From Haematobia irritans (Eukaryota; Arthropoda; Insecta; Diptera; Muscidae), in NCBI RefSeq assembly GCF_050003625.1, contig NC_134398.1, positions 105,830,423-105,894,422 on the forward strand: DNA of 64,000 nt, written 5' to 3'. Under the pieces are notes generated by a model. That model worked only from the letters and a program-made list of their open reading frames with translations. It was not told the origin of the DNA and ran no database searches. Made by a program: the position numbers and the translations under genes. Below, piece by piece: positions 34,339 through 45,090 of the stretch (positions are counted from its first letter, which is position 1; the number at the start of each line of letters is the position of its first letter).

Positions 34339-35271
34339 AAGGGTGATTCTTTTGAGGTTAGGATTTTCATGCATTAGTATTTGACAGATCACGTGGGATT
34401 TCAGACATGGTGTCAAAGAGAAAGATGCTCAGTATGCTTTGACATTTCATCATGAATAGCCGAACGATCTGCCACAACGTCGAATTTTCAGTGAATGGGC
34501 CCTAGAAAAGTTGGCAGAAAATCCGCTTTTTTATCGACAAATTTTGTTCAGCGATGAGGCTCATTTCTGGTTGAATGGCTACGTAAATAAGCAAAATTGC
34601 CGCATTTGGAGTGAAGAGCAACCAGAAGCCGTTCAAGAACTGCCCATGCATCCCGAAAAATGCACTGTTTGGTGTGGTTTGTACGCTGGTGGAATCATTG
34701 GACCGTATTTTTTAAAAGATGCTGTTGGACGCAACGTTACGGTGAATGGCGATCGCTATCGTTCGATGCTAACAAACTTTTTGTTGCCAAAAATGGAAGA
34801 ACTGAACTTGGTTGACATGTGGTTTCAACAAGATGGCGCTACATGCCACACAGCTCGCGATTCTATGGCCATTTTGAGGGAAAACTTCGGAGAACAATTC
34901 ATCTCAAGAAATGGACCGGTAAGTTGGCCACCAAGATCATGCGATTTGACGCCTTTAGACTATTTTTTGTGGGGCTACGTCAAGTCTAAAGTCTACAGAA
35001 ATAAGCCAGCAACTATTCCAGCTTTGGAAGACAACATTTCCGAAGAAATTCGGGCTATTCCGGCCGAAATGCTCGAAAAAGTTGCCCAAAATTGGACTTT
35101 CCGAATGGACCACCTAAGACGCAGCCGCGGTCAACATTTAAATGAAATTATCGTCAAAAAGTAAATGTCATGGACCAATCTAACGTTTCAAATAAAGAAC
35201 CGATGAGATTTTGCAAATTTTATGCGTTTTTTTTTAAAAAAAAGTTATCAAGCTCTTAACAAATCACCCTT
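34339..35271 (+). mobile_element. rosa-type (DD41D) mariner, internally deleted, copy 1
   Basis: Ends AAGGGTGATTC and inverse, TA at 34337-34338 and 35272-35273, inside M1a. The M1b paralog is uninterrupted at this point. The 5' coding part is deleted (about 34445-34455), leaving the start MVSKRKM and then the catalytic domain. Copy 2 at 45091 shares exactly the same deletion. Confidence 0.9.
34511..35164 (+). pseudogene. rosa-type mariner transposase, catalytic domain only
   Basis: 217 codons uninterrupted from ATG 34511 to TAA 35164. Catalytic aspartates are in FSDEAHFW (about 34550), FQQDGATCH (about 34830) and CDLTPLDYFLWG (about 34950). I count 41 residues between the second and third, the DD41D spacing of the rosa lineage. 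The N-terminal DNA-binding HTHs are lost through the internal deletion, so it should not bind ends on its own. Confidence 0.85.
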
Positions 35272-36154
35272 TACAATGTTTGCATTACAGAAAAAGGTGC
35301 TAAGAACTAAAAAATCTCGTGGAAGTGAGAAAGATGTGGAGGAATATACAATTAGGCAGAAACAACATTTTGAGCATTCAGATCGAAAACCTATGTTGTT
35401 AGCACCTATATTACCTGTTTATTTTCATAATTCATTATGATTGTAAATATATTTATATATAAATAAATAAATAAATAAAATTTTGAGCACAATATTGTTT
35501 GGGAGAAATTTTTTAAGCATATAATATTTTTGGGTGCAAAATGCTACCAAACATATTATATGTTCACATAATAACATATTGTTTTTTGGAAGACAACATT
35601 ATTGAATTTGGATGCAAAAATACAAAATGTTTGGAACTTAGACTACCCAAACATATATTGTTTAGACCAATATGCTTTCAAACATATTATATATTGGAAG
35701 AGATCAAACAAATAAATGTTTGGGCAATACCCAAAAATGTATATGCTTGAAGCAAAATATGTTTGGGAGTATATGTTACAGAAGCGATTTTTTGTGAGCG
35801 TGTATGTACGATGAAGATGTCCAGGTATAACTTAGCAAGAATTTTTTTCAATGATTGTTGATTCTATAAATGAGGACTGGAAACACTATAAAATATGTGC
35901 CCTCATCCACCAACCTTGGAATAATAGTCAATGAAAAACTTAACTGGTCTAACCACATTAATTCAAAAACTGCCAACTTCGAATTTTAACATTATGGCGC
36001 TGAAGTATTTTCCAATTGTAACTATGCCGATTTTACTAAATTAAAAACTCCATTATTGGAAGTTGCACCCAAATTACAGTCATTGATGGATTGAAGAACT
36101 CAATGGAAAAAATCGTAAATATATGTTTATTTACAAAAATATAAAGTGTTTTTA

Positions 36155-36232
36155 AAATTTAGGTTTTGCCGGAGTCGAGTAAAATTTTTCCGTCTCCAGC
36201 AAAATCTTCAGACACCGGCTCCACAACCCTGG
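36155..36232 (-). repeat. hAT terminal-repeat fragment
   Basis: The minus strand from 36231 begins CAGGGTTGTGGAGCCGG, a common hAT transposon end, followed by alternating CTCCGGC/GACTCC words. The rest of this element is not seen. Confidence 0.5.
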
Positions 36233-36445
36233 CTCAAACACACACATTTATTCGAGTCCGGGTTTCCCCTTGGCGCAGCTGACAATATTCGGCTGGCCAA
36301 CCATAAGTCCGGGTCAACGGCTCTACGAGCGCCTAGTTAAGTTGTAAATTTTTGAAAAAATTAAAATATACAATAAAAAATTGCTCAATTTGAAAATGAA
36401 ACAGACATCGCATTTTATAATTTATTTTGTTCTGAATATATGTTG

Positions 36446-37640
36446 CAAGGAGGGGGAATGTTTCAGATTTGGTGGCCAATTTTGAAATACGCCTTAGCAT
36501 GTTATTTGCGGAACATAATGTAGCAGTACACGTAGTAGCCCATTTAGTCCCACTGTTGAAAGAAATTACCCCGGATTCCGACATAATACAAAAATGCAAA
36601 CTCGGCAAAACCAAGTGTTCAAAAATAATTGAGAATGTATTAGCTGAGGAGCAAAAGGAAAAACTCTTCAAAAAACTACAAAAATGTAAGTTTTCAATTC
36701 TTGTTGATGAAAGCACCAATATCTCATATAACAAAACCTTGTGTGTAATCACACAATTTTATGATGAAGTAATGGGGAAAGTTAATATTCAACTGTTAGA
36801 CCTGCTGCAAGTTTGATCAGACGGAAGTGCCGAAAGTCTTTACAAGAATTTTAAAGAACTCCGCAGTGGTTATAAAATACCCTTATCTAAAATCATTGGA
36901 TTGAGCACAGATGGTGAAAACAACAATTACCATAAAATGTTTGTTCCATTCTGCTGCCATTGTGACAAACAAAGCATGCATGGCTTTGCCCAAAGCATCT
37001 GAAGATCTTATTCGTCAAATTGGAACGTATATGTCGGGTAGCGCCAAGAGATGCTCAGAGTTCCAAGATCTTCTCAACGAGGAAAAAGAAGAATATTAAA
37101 GGTTTCTGAGACTAGATGGTTATCACGTCAAAAATGTGTAGAGCGAATTCTTCCTAATCGGAATGTGTTACTAGAATATTTTAAGTTCGCTTCACAAAGG
37201 GACAAATTAAAATCTGCAGAGGCTATATATACAACGATCTCACAAACGAATGCAACATGGCCTACTTATTGTTTCTTAAATATGTTTTGAACAGTTTCAA
37301 TTGTCTCAACGAATAAAACTTTAATTCATATTAAACATTCAGATTCAATGAAGATATTCCTTAAACTTGAACAGCATAAAAAATCGGAATTGAAAATTGA
37401 TTGTGTCATTAGATCTCCGCATATATCTGTTCAAATCGAAGACGTTTCTCTTCGACCAGAGTGTGAGGAATTTAAAAAAAAAAATTACCTGAACATACAG
37501 TGAAAAAGATTAAAACCGATTGCCTTCAATTTTATTTAACGGCTTTGGAAGAAATACAAAAACGTCTTCCTCTTAGAAAAGATTCTATTTTTAAAGAAAT
37601 TGAATTTCAGAAAACTGCAAAATATTCATGTTTGATTTGC
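36446..37640 (+). pseudogene. hAT-like transposase/zinc-finger MYM-type remnant
   Basis: Segments 36469-36816, about 36817-36990 and 36911-37290 read, in order, a DILVDEST-type block (ILVDESTNISYNKTLC), SDGSAESLYKNFKEL, GLSTDG, a shifted CHSA-like stretch (KCLFHSAAIVTNKACMALP) and the hallmark ETRWLS (about 37100). This arrangement is typical of the hAT-like transposase domain in ZMYM/KIAA-type insect proteins. Stops at 36814 and 37097 and at least two shifts. The tail to 37640 is weak. Confidence 0.65.
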
Positions 37641-37799
37641 TTTGCTCAAAATTCTAAATAAATATTATTGATACAATGGCGGAGTTTATTACATTAGAAT
37701 ACAATTTTACACAGTGCGAAATTAAAGAATTCGAAGCTATGGACATTGTTGAGTTTTCGACAAAAATAATTAAATTAAAAGAATTCAATGAAAAATGTA

Positions 37800-39075
37800 C
37801 GAGAGCGGTTCGGAACTTCTTAGCCTATCAATGAAAGAGAATAGTTAGTTTTTCAAAAATATTTTTATTTTTCAATATAATCTCTTAAAATTTCAAGACA
37901 CTTAGTCCAACGCTTTTCTAGCAATTCTATCCCTTGATTAAAATAGTTTTCCTCAAGGTCTTCAAAATAGTGGTTTACAACTGTAATTGTATCTTCATTT
38001 GAGGTAAAACGTTTGCCATCAAGGATTTTTTTTAGATTTGGGAACAAGTAAAACTCACTGGGAGCTAAATCAGGAGAATAAGGTGGGTAGTCAAGCAACT
38101 CGTACTTCGTTGATTTTAGCCATTGTTAAAACACTCTTGTGCGCTGATGCGTTGTCTTGATGAAAAAATATTTTTTTTTGTGTTGTAAGCCAGGACGTTT
38201 TTCTCGAATTTGTACATTTAATTGATCCAAAAGGTTGCAATAGTACTCTGAATTTATTGTTTTATCCTTTTGCAGATAGTCAATCAATAAAATGCCTTTC
38301 AAGTCCCAAAAAACCGTTGCCATAACCTTACCAGCCGATTGAATTATTTTTGCCTTCTTTGGGGCACTTCCGCCAGCTTCAGTCCATTGTTTGGATTGTT
38401 CTTTTGTCTTTGGAGTATAGTGGTGGATCCATGTCTCATCAACAGTTATGAAACGACGCTTAAAATCCATTTTATTTCGCTTAAAACGATCCAAACAAAC
38501 TTGAGAAATGTTGCGTTTTTGATCGACTGTTAACAAATGCGGCACCCATCTTGCAGAAGCTTTTTCATCTGCAGTTCTTCATGCAAAATTAAATGGACTC
38601 GATCATTTGAGATGCCCATGATATTAGCAATTTCACGCACTTTTATTCGTCGATCATTTAATACTATATCTTGCACTTTGGCTACAATTTCTGCTGTGCT
38701 GTTTTTGGATGTCCACTACGTGGTTCATCTTCAATGCTTGTACGACCACGTTTAAATTCAGCAACCCAATTTTTTACTGTTGCATATGAAGGAGCACTTT
38801 CACCAACCCCATTCACCATATCATTATGAATTTCTTGTCCCGATAAACCTTTTTTATGTAAATATTTAATGATAGCACGCATTTCTAATTTTTCCATTGT
38901 AAACAAATTGCGGATGCGTCTTTTTTGAACACCTGTTTCTATATGAAGGAGTTGCCAAATCGAAAGAAAATTTAACATGTTTTCATAACAGAGATGGAAG
39001 TTTCCAAAACACTTAACTTTTTCTGTTTATACCGCGCTTTTTGTGCTAGGCTAAGAAGTTTCCGAACTGCCCTCG
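37800..39075 (-). mobile_element. Complete-length mariner, TA flanked
   Basis: Inverted ends CGAGAGCGGTTCGGAA (left) and CGAGGGCAGTTCGGAA (right, inverse), followed by CTTCTTAGCCTA on both sides. TA at 37798-37799 and 39076-39077. Length 1276 bp. Ends and protein resemble the mellifera subfamily of mariner, a call I hold loosely. Confidence 0.85.
37865..38978 (-). pseudogene. Mariner transposase, several frameshifts
   Basis: Three minus-strand frames. 38978-38682 has the N-terminal HTHs (KYLHKKGLSGQEIHND, VAEFKRGRTS). 38545-38126 has VTVDETWIHHY with the first aspartate and ATVFWD. A shift in a T-run near 38160 destroys the reading of the HQDN block, which holds the second aspartate. 38098-37865 has PPYSPDLAPSEFYLF; the third acidic position is Glu where mariners have Asp. 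It ends EILRDYIEK at 37865. The gene is broken between 38682 and 38545 as well. Confidence 0.88.
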
Positions 39076-39212
39076 TATGTTGATATATTTCGTCATCCCT
39101 CCCGACAATTATTTTTTTTTAATTTGATTAGAAAGTTAATTGTGTCAGTAATTTTGAAAACGTAATCAATTACGTTTTCAACTTCAATTAACTTTTTACT
39201 TGGATATATTTT

Positions 39213-39774
39213 TTGGGAGCCACCGTGGTGCAATGATTAGCATGCCCGCCTTGCATACACAGGTCGTGGGTTCGATTTCTGCTTCGACCGAATACCAAAA
39301 AGTTTTTCAGCGGTGGATTATCCCACCTCAGAAATGCTGGTGACATTTCTGAGGGTTTCAAAGCTTCTCTAAGTGGTTTAACTGCAATGTGGAACGCCGT
39401 TCGGACTCGGCTATAAAAAGGAGATCCCTTGTCATTGAGCTTAACATGGAATCGGGCAGCACTCAGTGATAAGAGAGAAGTTCACCAATGGGGTACCACA
39501 ATGGACTGAATAGACTAAGCGCGTTTTCGTTTCACAAAAAATATGTTGCCCTGGTGTTACACTACTTTTTCCCTCATTGTATTTTCGCTCAAATAATAGT
39601 GTCATTCCAAAGTTATTGTTAATTCATAATATTGTGAGGGATACAGGATCCAAAATCTATGACAGTGTCTTTTATATTTGGCAATCAATTTCGATAATCT
39701 TGCACCTTTTTTCCCAACCGAAATCGCCATAAGTGAGCCTGATACATCGGGCTGCCACCTAACCTAACCTAACC
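39213..39774 (+). mobile_element. tRNA-derived SINE, copy 2, with 13-bp TSD
   Basis: The 13-bp duplication TTGGATATATTTT (39200-39212 and 39775-39787) gives exact ends. The head carries TGGTGCAATGA and GGTTCGATTTC (box A and B like), followed by a SINE-specific body. The tail is homologous to the LINE 3' UTR and ends CTAACCTAACCTAACC. A 212-bp MITE interrupts the tail. About 348 bp without it. Confidence 0.92.
39518..39729. mobile_element. 212-bp MITE in the SINE tail
   Basis: TA at 39516-39517 and 39730-39731, and the SINE copies at 25556 and 42834 run through uninterrupted. Ends AGCGCGTTTTCG and inverse TGGCGATTTCGG are imperfect inverted repeats. Confidence 0.75.
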
Positions 39775-39833
39775 TTGGATATATTTTGGTGTAATCTGTG
39801 TGGGCTCACTTAGAATATTCAGTGAGTATTCTA

Positions 39834-40418
39834 CACTCAAAAAAAAGTTTACTTGGATCCAAAGATGTTGACCTTCCCTTAAAGATTTTGGTGTTGATTC
39901 ATCGAATTTTTATTCTCTTTTTGCGATATATGAATAAAGATATTTATGTACAAACAAATTCAAATTTCAAAATCCAAATTATGCCAGGTACTTCAAAGTA
40001 AAAACAGTTTTCTTAATGCTAAAAAAACTTTAAACCAAAGATGCAAATCCTTAAAATAAGTCTTAGCCTATATTCGAACGATTTTATCTTCACTTTAAAA
40101 ATTCAATAGGTCGATTTCTTTAAATTAAAAATGTTTTTCTTTATTTTAAGGAAAATTGCCTTACTTCAACGATCTACAGCTTCTTTTTTTAAGGAAAATT
40201 GTCTTACTTCAAAGATCTACAACTTCAGCAGAGAGACGCAAAATTTCAATATTTGTGTCCTAAATTTAATGAAAACAATTTTTGAAGCAAAGATTATAAA
40301 CTTTCTTTTAATTATAATGTCATTATTTTAACGAATTTTGTCCTTAACATAGCGTAAATTTCGAGTCATAAAATTTAAGTTGCATAATCTTCCGTATTAA
40401 GTCAATATTTTTTCAGTG
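39834..40418. mobile_element. 585-bp MITE with TA duplication
   Basis: Ends CACTCAAAAAAAAGTTTAC and inverse CACTGAAAAAATATTGAC, with TA at 39832-39833 and 40419-40420. AT-rich core with a 2-fold repeat TTAAGGAAAATTGYCTTACTTC (about 40148-40170 and 40190-40212). No gene. It lies 136 bp from the poly(A) signal of the host gene. Confidence 0.7.
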
Positions 40419-40553
40419 TAGGTGACTTATGCCCCAACATCTAACGATGATCAAAATTTTTTATCATTTCCTCTTGGTTTCCGGACTATTTAATGGAAGG
40501 TTCCAAGGATTAAAAAAGAAAGATACGACATACTCCACGAACATTTTATATTA

Positions 40554-40559
40554 TTTATT
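40554..40559 (-). terminator. Poly(A) signal AATAAA of the peptide gene
   Basis: AATAAA about 33 nt downstream of the stop codon (40592-40594), followed by an AT-rich then GT-containing stretch. Confidence 0.65.
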
Positions 40560-40591
40560 GTATTCTTAGCGTTATTATTTTCAGAAGAACA

Positions 40592-40852
40592 TTAATAAGG
40601 TCCATAGTAGTACGGTGCGGGATAATAAGGACCTGGTCCATATCTTCCGTAAGTTTTTGGAGGTGGGTATGGGCGATGCAACAATGATTTATATGTATGT
40701 ATCAACTGCTTTAATACTCTGGGCTGCGAATTTGTGTCATCTGCAAATTCGTCATCGATTACTTCACCGTATCTCTTATTTGGAACGCCTGTCAGTCTAA
40801 CAATGCACATGTCAACACAGAATACTAAAAATAAATATTTTAAAAAATTCAT
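40592..40852 (-). CDS. Small secreted Tyr/Pro/Gly-rich peptide precursor (host gene)
   Basis: 86 codons in one exon with no lesion. Residues 1 to about 22 (MNFLKYLFLVFCVDMCIV...) form a signal peptide, so the product should enter the secretory pathway. The middle is polar with an acidic patch (EVIDDEFADD) and a basic helix-like segment. The last 25 residues are rich in Tyr, Pro and Gly (PYPPP, GPGPYYPAPYYYGPY), recalling short cuticle, eggshell or immune-induced peptides of flies. I do not recognise the gene and infer no function. Start choice rests on the 5' context: TATA at 40917-40923 and initiator at 40889-40893 place the ATG 39 nt into the mRNA. AATAAA lies at 40554-40559. It is the only non-transposon gene I support here. 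Confidence 0.7.
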   Translation of the reverse strand: MNFLKYLFLVFCVDMCIVRLTGVPNKRYGEVIDDEFADDTNSQPRVLKQLIHTYKSLLHRPYPPPKTYGRYGPGPYYPAPYYYGPY

Positions 40853-40888
40853 GGTAAATGTGTTTTCTTAAAAGATGCTTGAGTGACG

Positions 40889-40923
40889 ACTGATAGCAAT
40901 TCGTATATTACGTCCATTATATA
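40889..40923 (-). promoter_or_regulatory. TATA box and initiator for the peptide gene
   Basis: Minus strand TATATAA at 40923-40917 and the arthropod initiator TCAGT at 40893-40889. The first T of TATA is 32 bp upstream of the initiator A (40891), the canonical spacing. Confidence 0.7.
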
Positions 40924-41814
40924 CAAGAAAATTTGTGTGAACAATCTACCTGAAGTTTTCCGAAAACGCACAATAATGACAAATACTTCGTATTACCTGT
41001 TTGTTATCCATCAATTTCGAATCCTTCTAAGGAATTGTAACTGTTTAGTATTACCTGTTTGGTGCTGATGTACTCAATTCTAATATCTCATAAGGATTTT
41101 AACGACATTATCGAAAAATTTGACGAACTTACTAGACAAATTTTTAAAAATAAAAATAATAACATCTACCTTTTTAAAACAAAGGCACAAGATTAAAGCC
41201 TGAGTGAAGAAGTCCGTGGCGATTACGACCAATATGAGACAAATTTGAAAAGCCACACTGAAAATATTTAATCCCTGCTTTGTGCTAAGCCTCAGTTTAA
41301 GCGAATTTAACTTACGGGTACTTCAAATAAATTATATTTTCAATAGCCTGGTGTGTACACAGTTGCCACAGTTGGTCGAATTCTATTACACATGGTAGAT
41401 TTTTATGGTCGTGAAGATAAATTTTAAATTTAACTAGCCGAGGCACCCACCAGGTAGTTTTTGCCTGCACACCTAATGGGTTAATTACAATTTGGGGAGA
41501 TAAAATATTTCCACTATACCTTCGCAATATATTTTGGTATCAAACGAAAGATCTTGAAGAGTACTCGTTTTTATTTTCGAAAGCATGCCATAAATGTTAG
41601 TTTTGCTGCTATATTTTAAAAATTAGTTTGCAAACTTGAAATAAAGTTTAACCGCCCCCACCGTGCAAACCCTGCTCTACATTTTTTGGTATCAAATGAA
41701 AGCTCCAAATCCAACTGGCAGTACTACGCCTGTATTTTCTTACTATGTTTGAATTTTGCCCAAAAATGAGCAGAGAAACATAAAAAAGCCTTTTTTAGTG
41801 CCGGAGCATAAACG
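40924..41814. other. Sequence upstream of the peptide gene
   Basis: No coding frame or repeat that I recognise. Could hold the gene's upstream regulatory DNA. Two copies of TATTACCTGTTTG (about 41000 and 41049) are the only short repeat noted. Confidence 0.5.
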
Positions 41815-42370
41815 AAGGTTTGGTTAAGTTAAATGGAGGCCCGATTAAGTTTCAGGCTCAAATAGACTAGTTAGTCCATTGTGATACCACATTAACTAAC
41901 TAAACTAAAAGTACATATTACATATGGATACCTTTAGTTTTAACCGCTGAGCCTTCTCGATTATTTTCTTCTGTTGAACCAACCAGATTGTTCCAAAAAC
42001 ATTAGCAGACTGCTTAAGTTAACGTTTTCCAGGTCCGCCAGTAATCTAAAGCTATATGCCCCTAAAATTCGCTTACGCCTTACACAAAATGCGGGACACT
42101 CACACAAGATTGATTCCTTTTCTTTCATGACAGTTCATACCATTGTCATTATAATTCGCGTCAATAGTTTTTTGCAAAATCGCCTATCAGGCATCGACCT
42201 GTTATATTTAGCAGATATCAGGAGTGATATCTGACGTCTTGAGAACATTAGCATATCTAGTGTGCGGTTTAAGTTTAAATGGAGCCATATTTGCTTGGTG
42301 TCGTTACAATCCTTGCAATTCTCGAACATTTGCCATCATAATAGCCTTCTCACGCAGTAAGAGCTTGCAG
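41815..42370 (-). pseudogene. LINE D, 3' segment (minus orientation)
   Basis: The minus strand matches the ORF2 C-terminus and 3' UTR of LINE B (ref 20632-21190), ending at about 41815 with a degraded TTAACCAAACC tail. It joins the inverted 5' part at about 42370-42385. Confidence 0.8.
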
Positions 42371-42375
42371 GGAGT

Positions 42376-43190
42376 ATAATACCGGTAAACTTTAGCATAA
42401 TACCGGTAAAGATATAAATCGAGCATGTATAATTGCCAAAAACGAACTAAGCTTATTTCTGCTTCCTTTATTGAGTAATGCAGACACTGTCGTAGCCAGT
42501 CTAGAGATAGCCAAATGCAAATATTAGGTATCTTCGGTCTACATGGGACATGATAGGGAGATGCCTCCATATGCCGCTAAGACCTTGGTTGAGGAGTCAC
42601 TGAAAACAAAGGCAAAACTTATTGTGGGATGTGATGCAAATGCACATCATAGTATGTGGGGAAGTAGTGATACTAATGCAAGGGAGATGGCTAATAGAAT
42701 TTATTTTACGTACTAACCTGGTAGTTTGCAATAAGGGAGATGCACCAACCTTCGTCACCAAAAATAGGCAAGAGTTTTTGGACGTCACATTGGCCTTCGC
42801 GGAACTGGAACTGAGTGGCAAGTTTTGGGGGAAGGTTAGGTTAGGTTAGGTGGCAGCCCGATGTATCAGGCTCACTTAGACTATTCAGTCCATTGTGATA
42901 CCACATTGGTGAACTTCTCTCTTATCACTGAGTGCTGCCCGATTCCATGTTAAGCTCAATGACAAGGGACCTCCTTTTTATAGCCGAGTCCGAACGGCGT
43001 TCCACAATGCAGTGAAACCACTTAGAGAAGTTTTGAAACCCTCAGAAATGTTTGGGGGAACATAGCTTCTCAAATCATCGTTACATCAGTTTCAACTTCA
43101 ATATGATAATGCCAGTAATACCAAAGATATGGAACAAACCGTGGAGCGGATTTCAAAGGCCTTCAACATCTCACTAAAAGCTGCATGTCC
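42376..43190 (+). pseudogene. LINE D ORF2, endonuclease part
   Basis: Reads ACIIAKNEL, SSVYMGHDREMPP, VGCDANAHHSMWGSSDTN and DAPTFVTKNRQEFLDVTLA in several frames, as in LINE B at 23700-24180. Broken by shifts and by the SINE. Confidence 0.8.
42834..43050 (-). mobile_element. tRNA-derived SINE, copy 3, 5' truncated
   Basis: The target duplication TTTGGGGGAA (42824-42833 and 43051-43060) encloses a 217-bp minus-strand SINE. The CTAACC tail is at 42834 and the tRNA-like head is absent. It sits in LINE D. Confidence 0.92.
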
Positions 43191-43192
43191 TA

Positions 43193-44847
43193 CACTCTTA
43201 GAAAAATATGTTTTTCATATGTTCCGATATAAACAAAATGTGTTTCGGGCACAATTTTAAAACACAATATATTTAAGTGCAAACATGTAATGTTCCTAAA
43301 CTAACACTAAATGTTTGGGACATCTATGCTAATATGTTAGAATATATTATGTTTGGGGCATGAATGTTTCATAAAAATCATATGTGTGAATGTAAACATA
43401 TATAAATTTACAAATTTCGGCTAAACATACATATGTTGTGATATTTTATTCAAAGCGACAGAGAGAGTATAGAGAAAGAAATAGAGATGGAAACCGGGAG
43501 AGTTGACGAAAGATATCAACATAACACAGCGAAAGAATCAAAAGAGAACAGCTTCTGTGAAACCGCTTGTATGTTGTTTCGGAAAAATTGATATGCTTAA
43601 GTCTAAATATTATTTAATTTGAATAAAGAGAATAGACATTCGGAACCAAGAGAATAGACATTTGAAAAACAAACAGCATATGTTTTCGCCTTGAGAGCAG
43701 CATTTTATGTATGTGTGGACATGTGTTTCGTTTATCATTTTGGCATTATGGGCACAATTTTTTTCTTGGTTCATTAAAAGAAATCAGGGGTCTTTATAAA
43801 AATAACGAAAGGGCACTATACTCTTTTTAGAGTTGGGATAGTAAAATGAAATAAGGAGGAAATAGTGCAAAATTACACAGTAAAATGTATAAAAACAAGT
43901 CCACGAGGAGTTGACGGACACCTTCAAATATAAAAGCGGGCATTAAGTTCGAGTTTTGCAGCTGAATTATTATTATTATTATTATGAATTATTAAAGAAA
44001 AATAAAAGGCATTTTAGAGCGATGGTGTTAAATGTTAGTAAAAACCTTTCCACGCCTAAATAAATTTATGTTTATATTATAAAATTATTTATGTATGTTT
44101 CTACTCGACTTCACGTTCTTCTTTTGTTAGAGTTTTTGAATTCCTTCCAAATTTTAAAGTTTTATACCAAAAACAGTTTTTGGTTACAAAATTGTTATGT
44201 TTGCAATAAAAAAATAATATTTTATCCAAAAATCAGTCATTTTCGTTTATATCAAGCACTGCTACTGACTATAAATCTTTAATAACCCACATTTCGAAAT
44301 TTCATTATAAAAATTTAATATAGTATAAATGTAAATGTGTAAATTAAAAAAAAAAAGTGTTCGGTCGGAGCAGGCATTGAACCCACGACCCTTTGCATGC
44401 GCAAAGGGCGCTGCAAACTATGCTATATAAATGTAACTTATAACGATAGTTATCTACTGGTGACTATAACAGCTACGTAGTCGTAGTGTGTTGGCTTACA
44501 AACTGTATGGTCCTCGGTTCGATTCTCCGTGCAGGCGAAAGGTAAAATTTAAAAAATGTATAAAAGTGAATAATTTCTTCAACATTATTTGTATTACAGA
44601 AAAAGGTGCCAAGAACTAAAATATTTCGTGGAAGTGAAAATTACGAGTATGTTAGGGAATGAGCACAATCGTCTTTGGGAAAAATTCTTCCAAGCATATA
44701 ATATTTTTGGGGTCAAAATGCTTCCAAACCTATAATATGTTCACATTAAACAAACATATTAATGTTTCGGCAGTATCCAATAATATATGTGCTTCCTGCA
44801 AAATATGTTTGGAACATATGTTAAAGAAGCGATTTTTTTTGAGGGTG
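43193..44847 (+). mobile_element. M1b: M1-family transposon, longest copy
   Basis: Ends CACTCTTAGAAAAAT and inverse CACCCTCAAAAAAAATCGC; TA at 43191-43192 and 44848-44849. The host LINE joins as GCATGTCCTAGAGGAAAGCC without it. 1655 bp with no transposase. It contains repeated ATATGTTTGG words near both ends and a divergent pair of tRNA-like modules (about 44360-44432 minus, 44468-44545 plus). Confidence 0.85.
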
Positions 44848-45090
44848 TAGAGGAAAGCCAAGGGGGAAAAATCGACCACCATGGTGGTCTACGGAGTTAA
44901 GTAATATGAGGAAATCTTGCAGGAAGCTTTTAACAAAGCAAAGTCCACAAGAGCTACGGAGGATTAGGACACCTACAAGATGAATCTGAGAGGATATAAA
45001 CGAGAACTGAGAAGGGCTCAGCATAACTCTTGGAATGACTACTGCAGCAGTTTTGGGAATACGTCCGAGGCTTCAAGACTGCGGAAGGTA

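Larger units (their letters stand above)
33885..35802 (+). mobile_element. M1a: M1-family transposon with nested rosa mariner
   Basis: Ends CACGGCTGAAAAAGAC and inverse CACGCTCACAAAAAATCGC, TA on both sides (33883-33884 and 35803-35804). Subterminal parts repeat ATATGTTTGG(G)ACA words many times. A tRNA-like box B (GTTCGAATCCC) occurs at about 34275. No transposase of its own. Confidence 0.8.
33683..36000 (+). pseudogene. Non-LTR RT fragment, split by M1a
   Basis: 33683-33884 reads LLDHSNAFDMVNHSIL and VTRGVPQGSTLGPLLF...INDLP, which are LINE reverse transcriptase motifs. The reading resumes at 35803 with MYDEDVQV, the active-site region (degenerate YADD), then a thumb-like stretch (NEKLNWSNHI) to about 35990. 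The break is the TA target of M1a. It belongs to a different LINE family from the LOA/R1-like copies. Confidence 0.75.
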
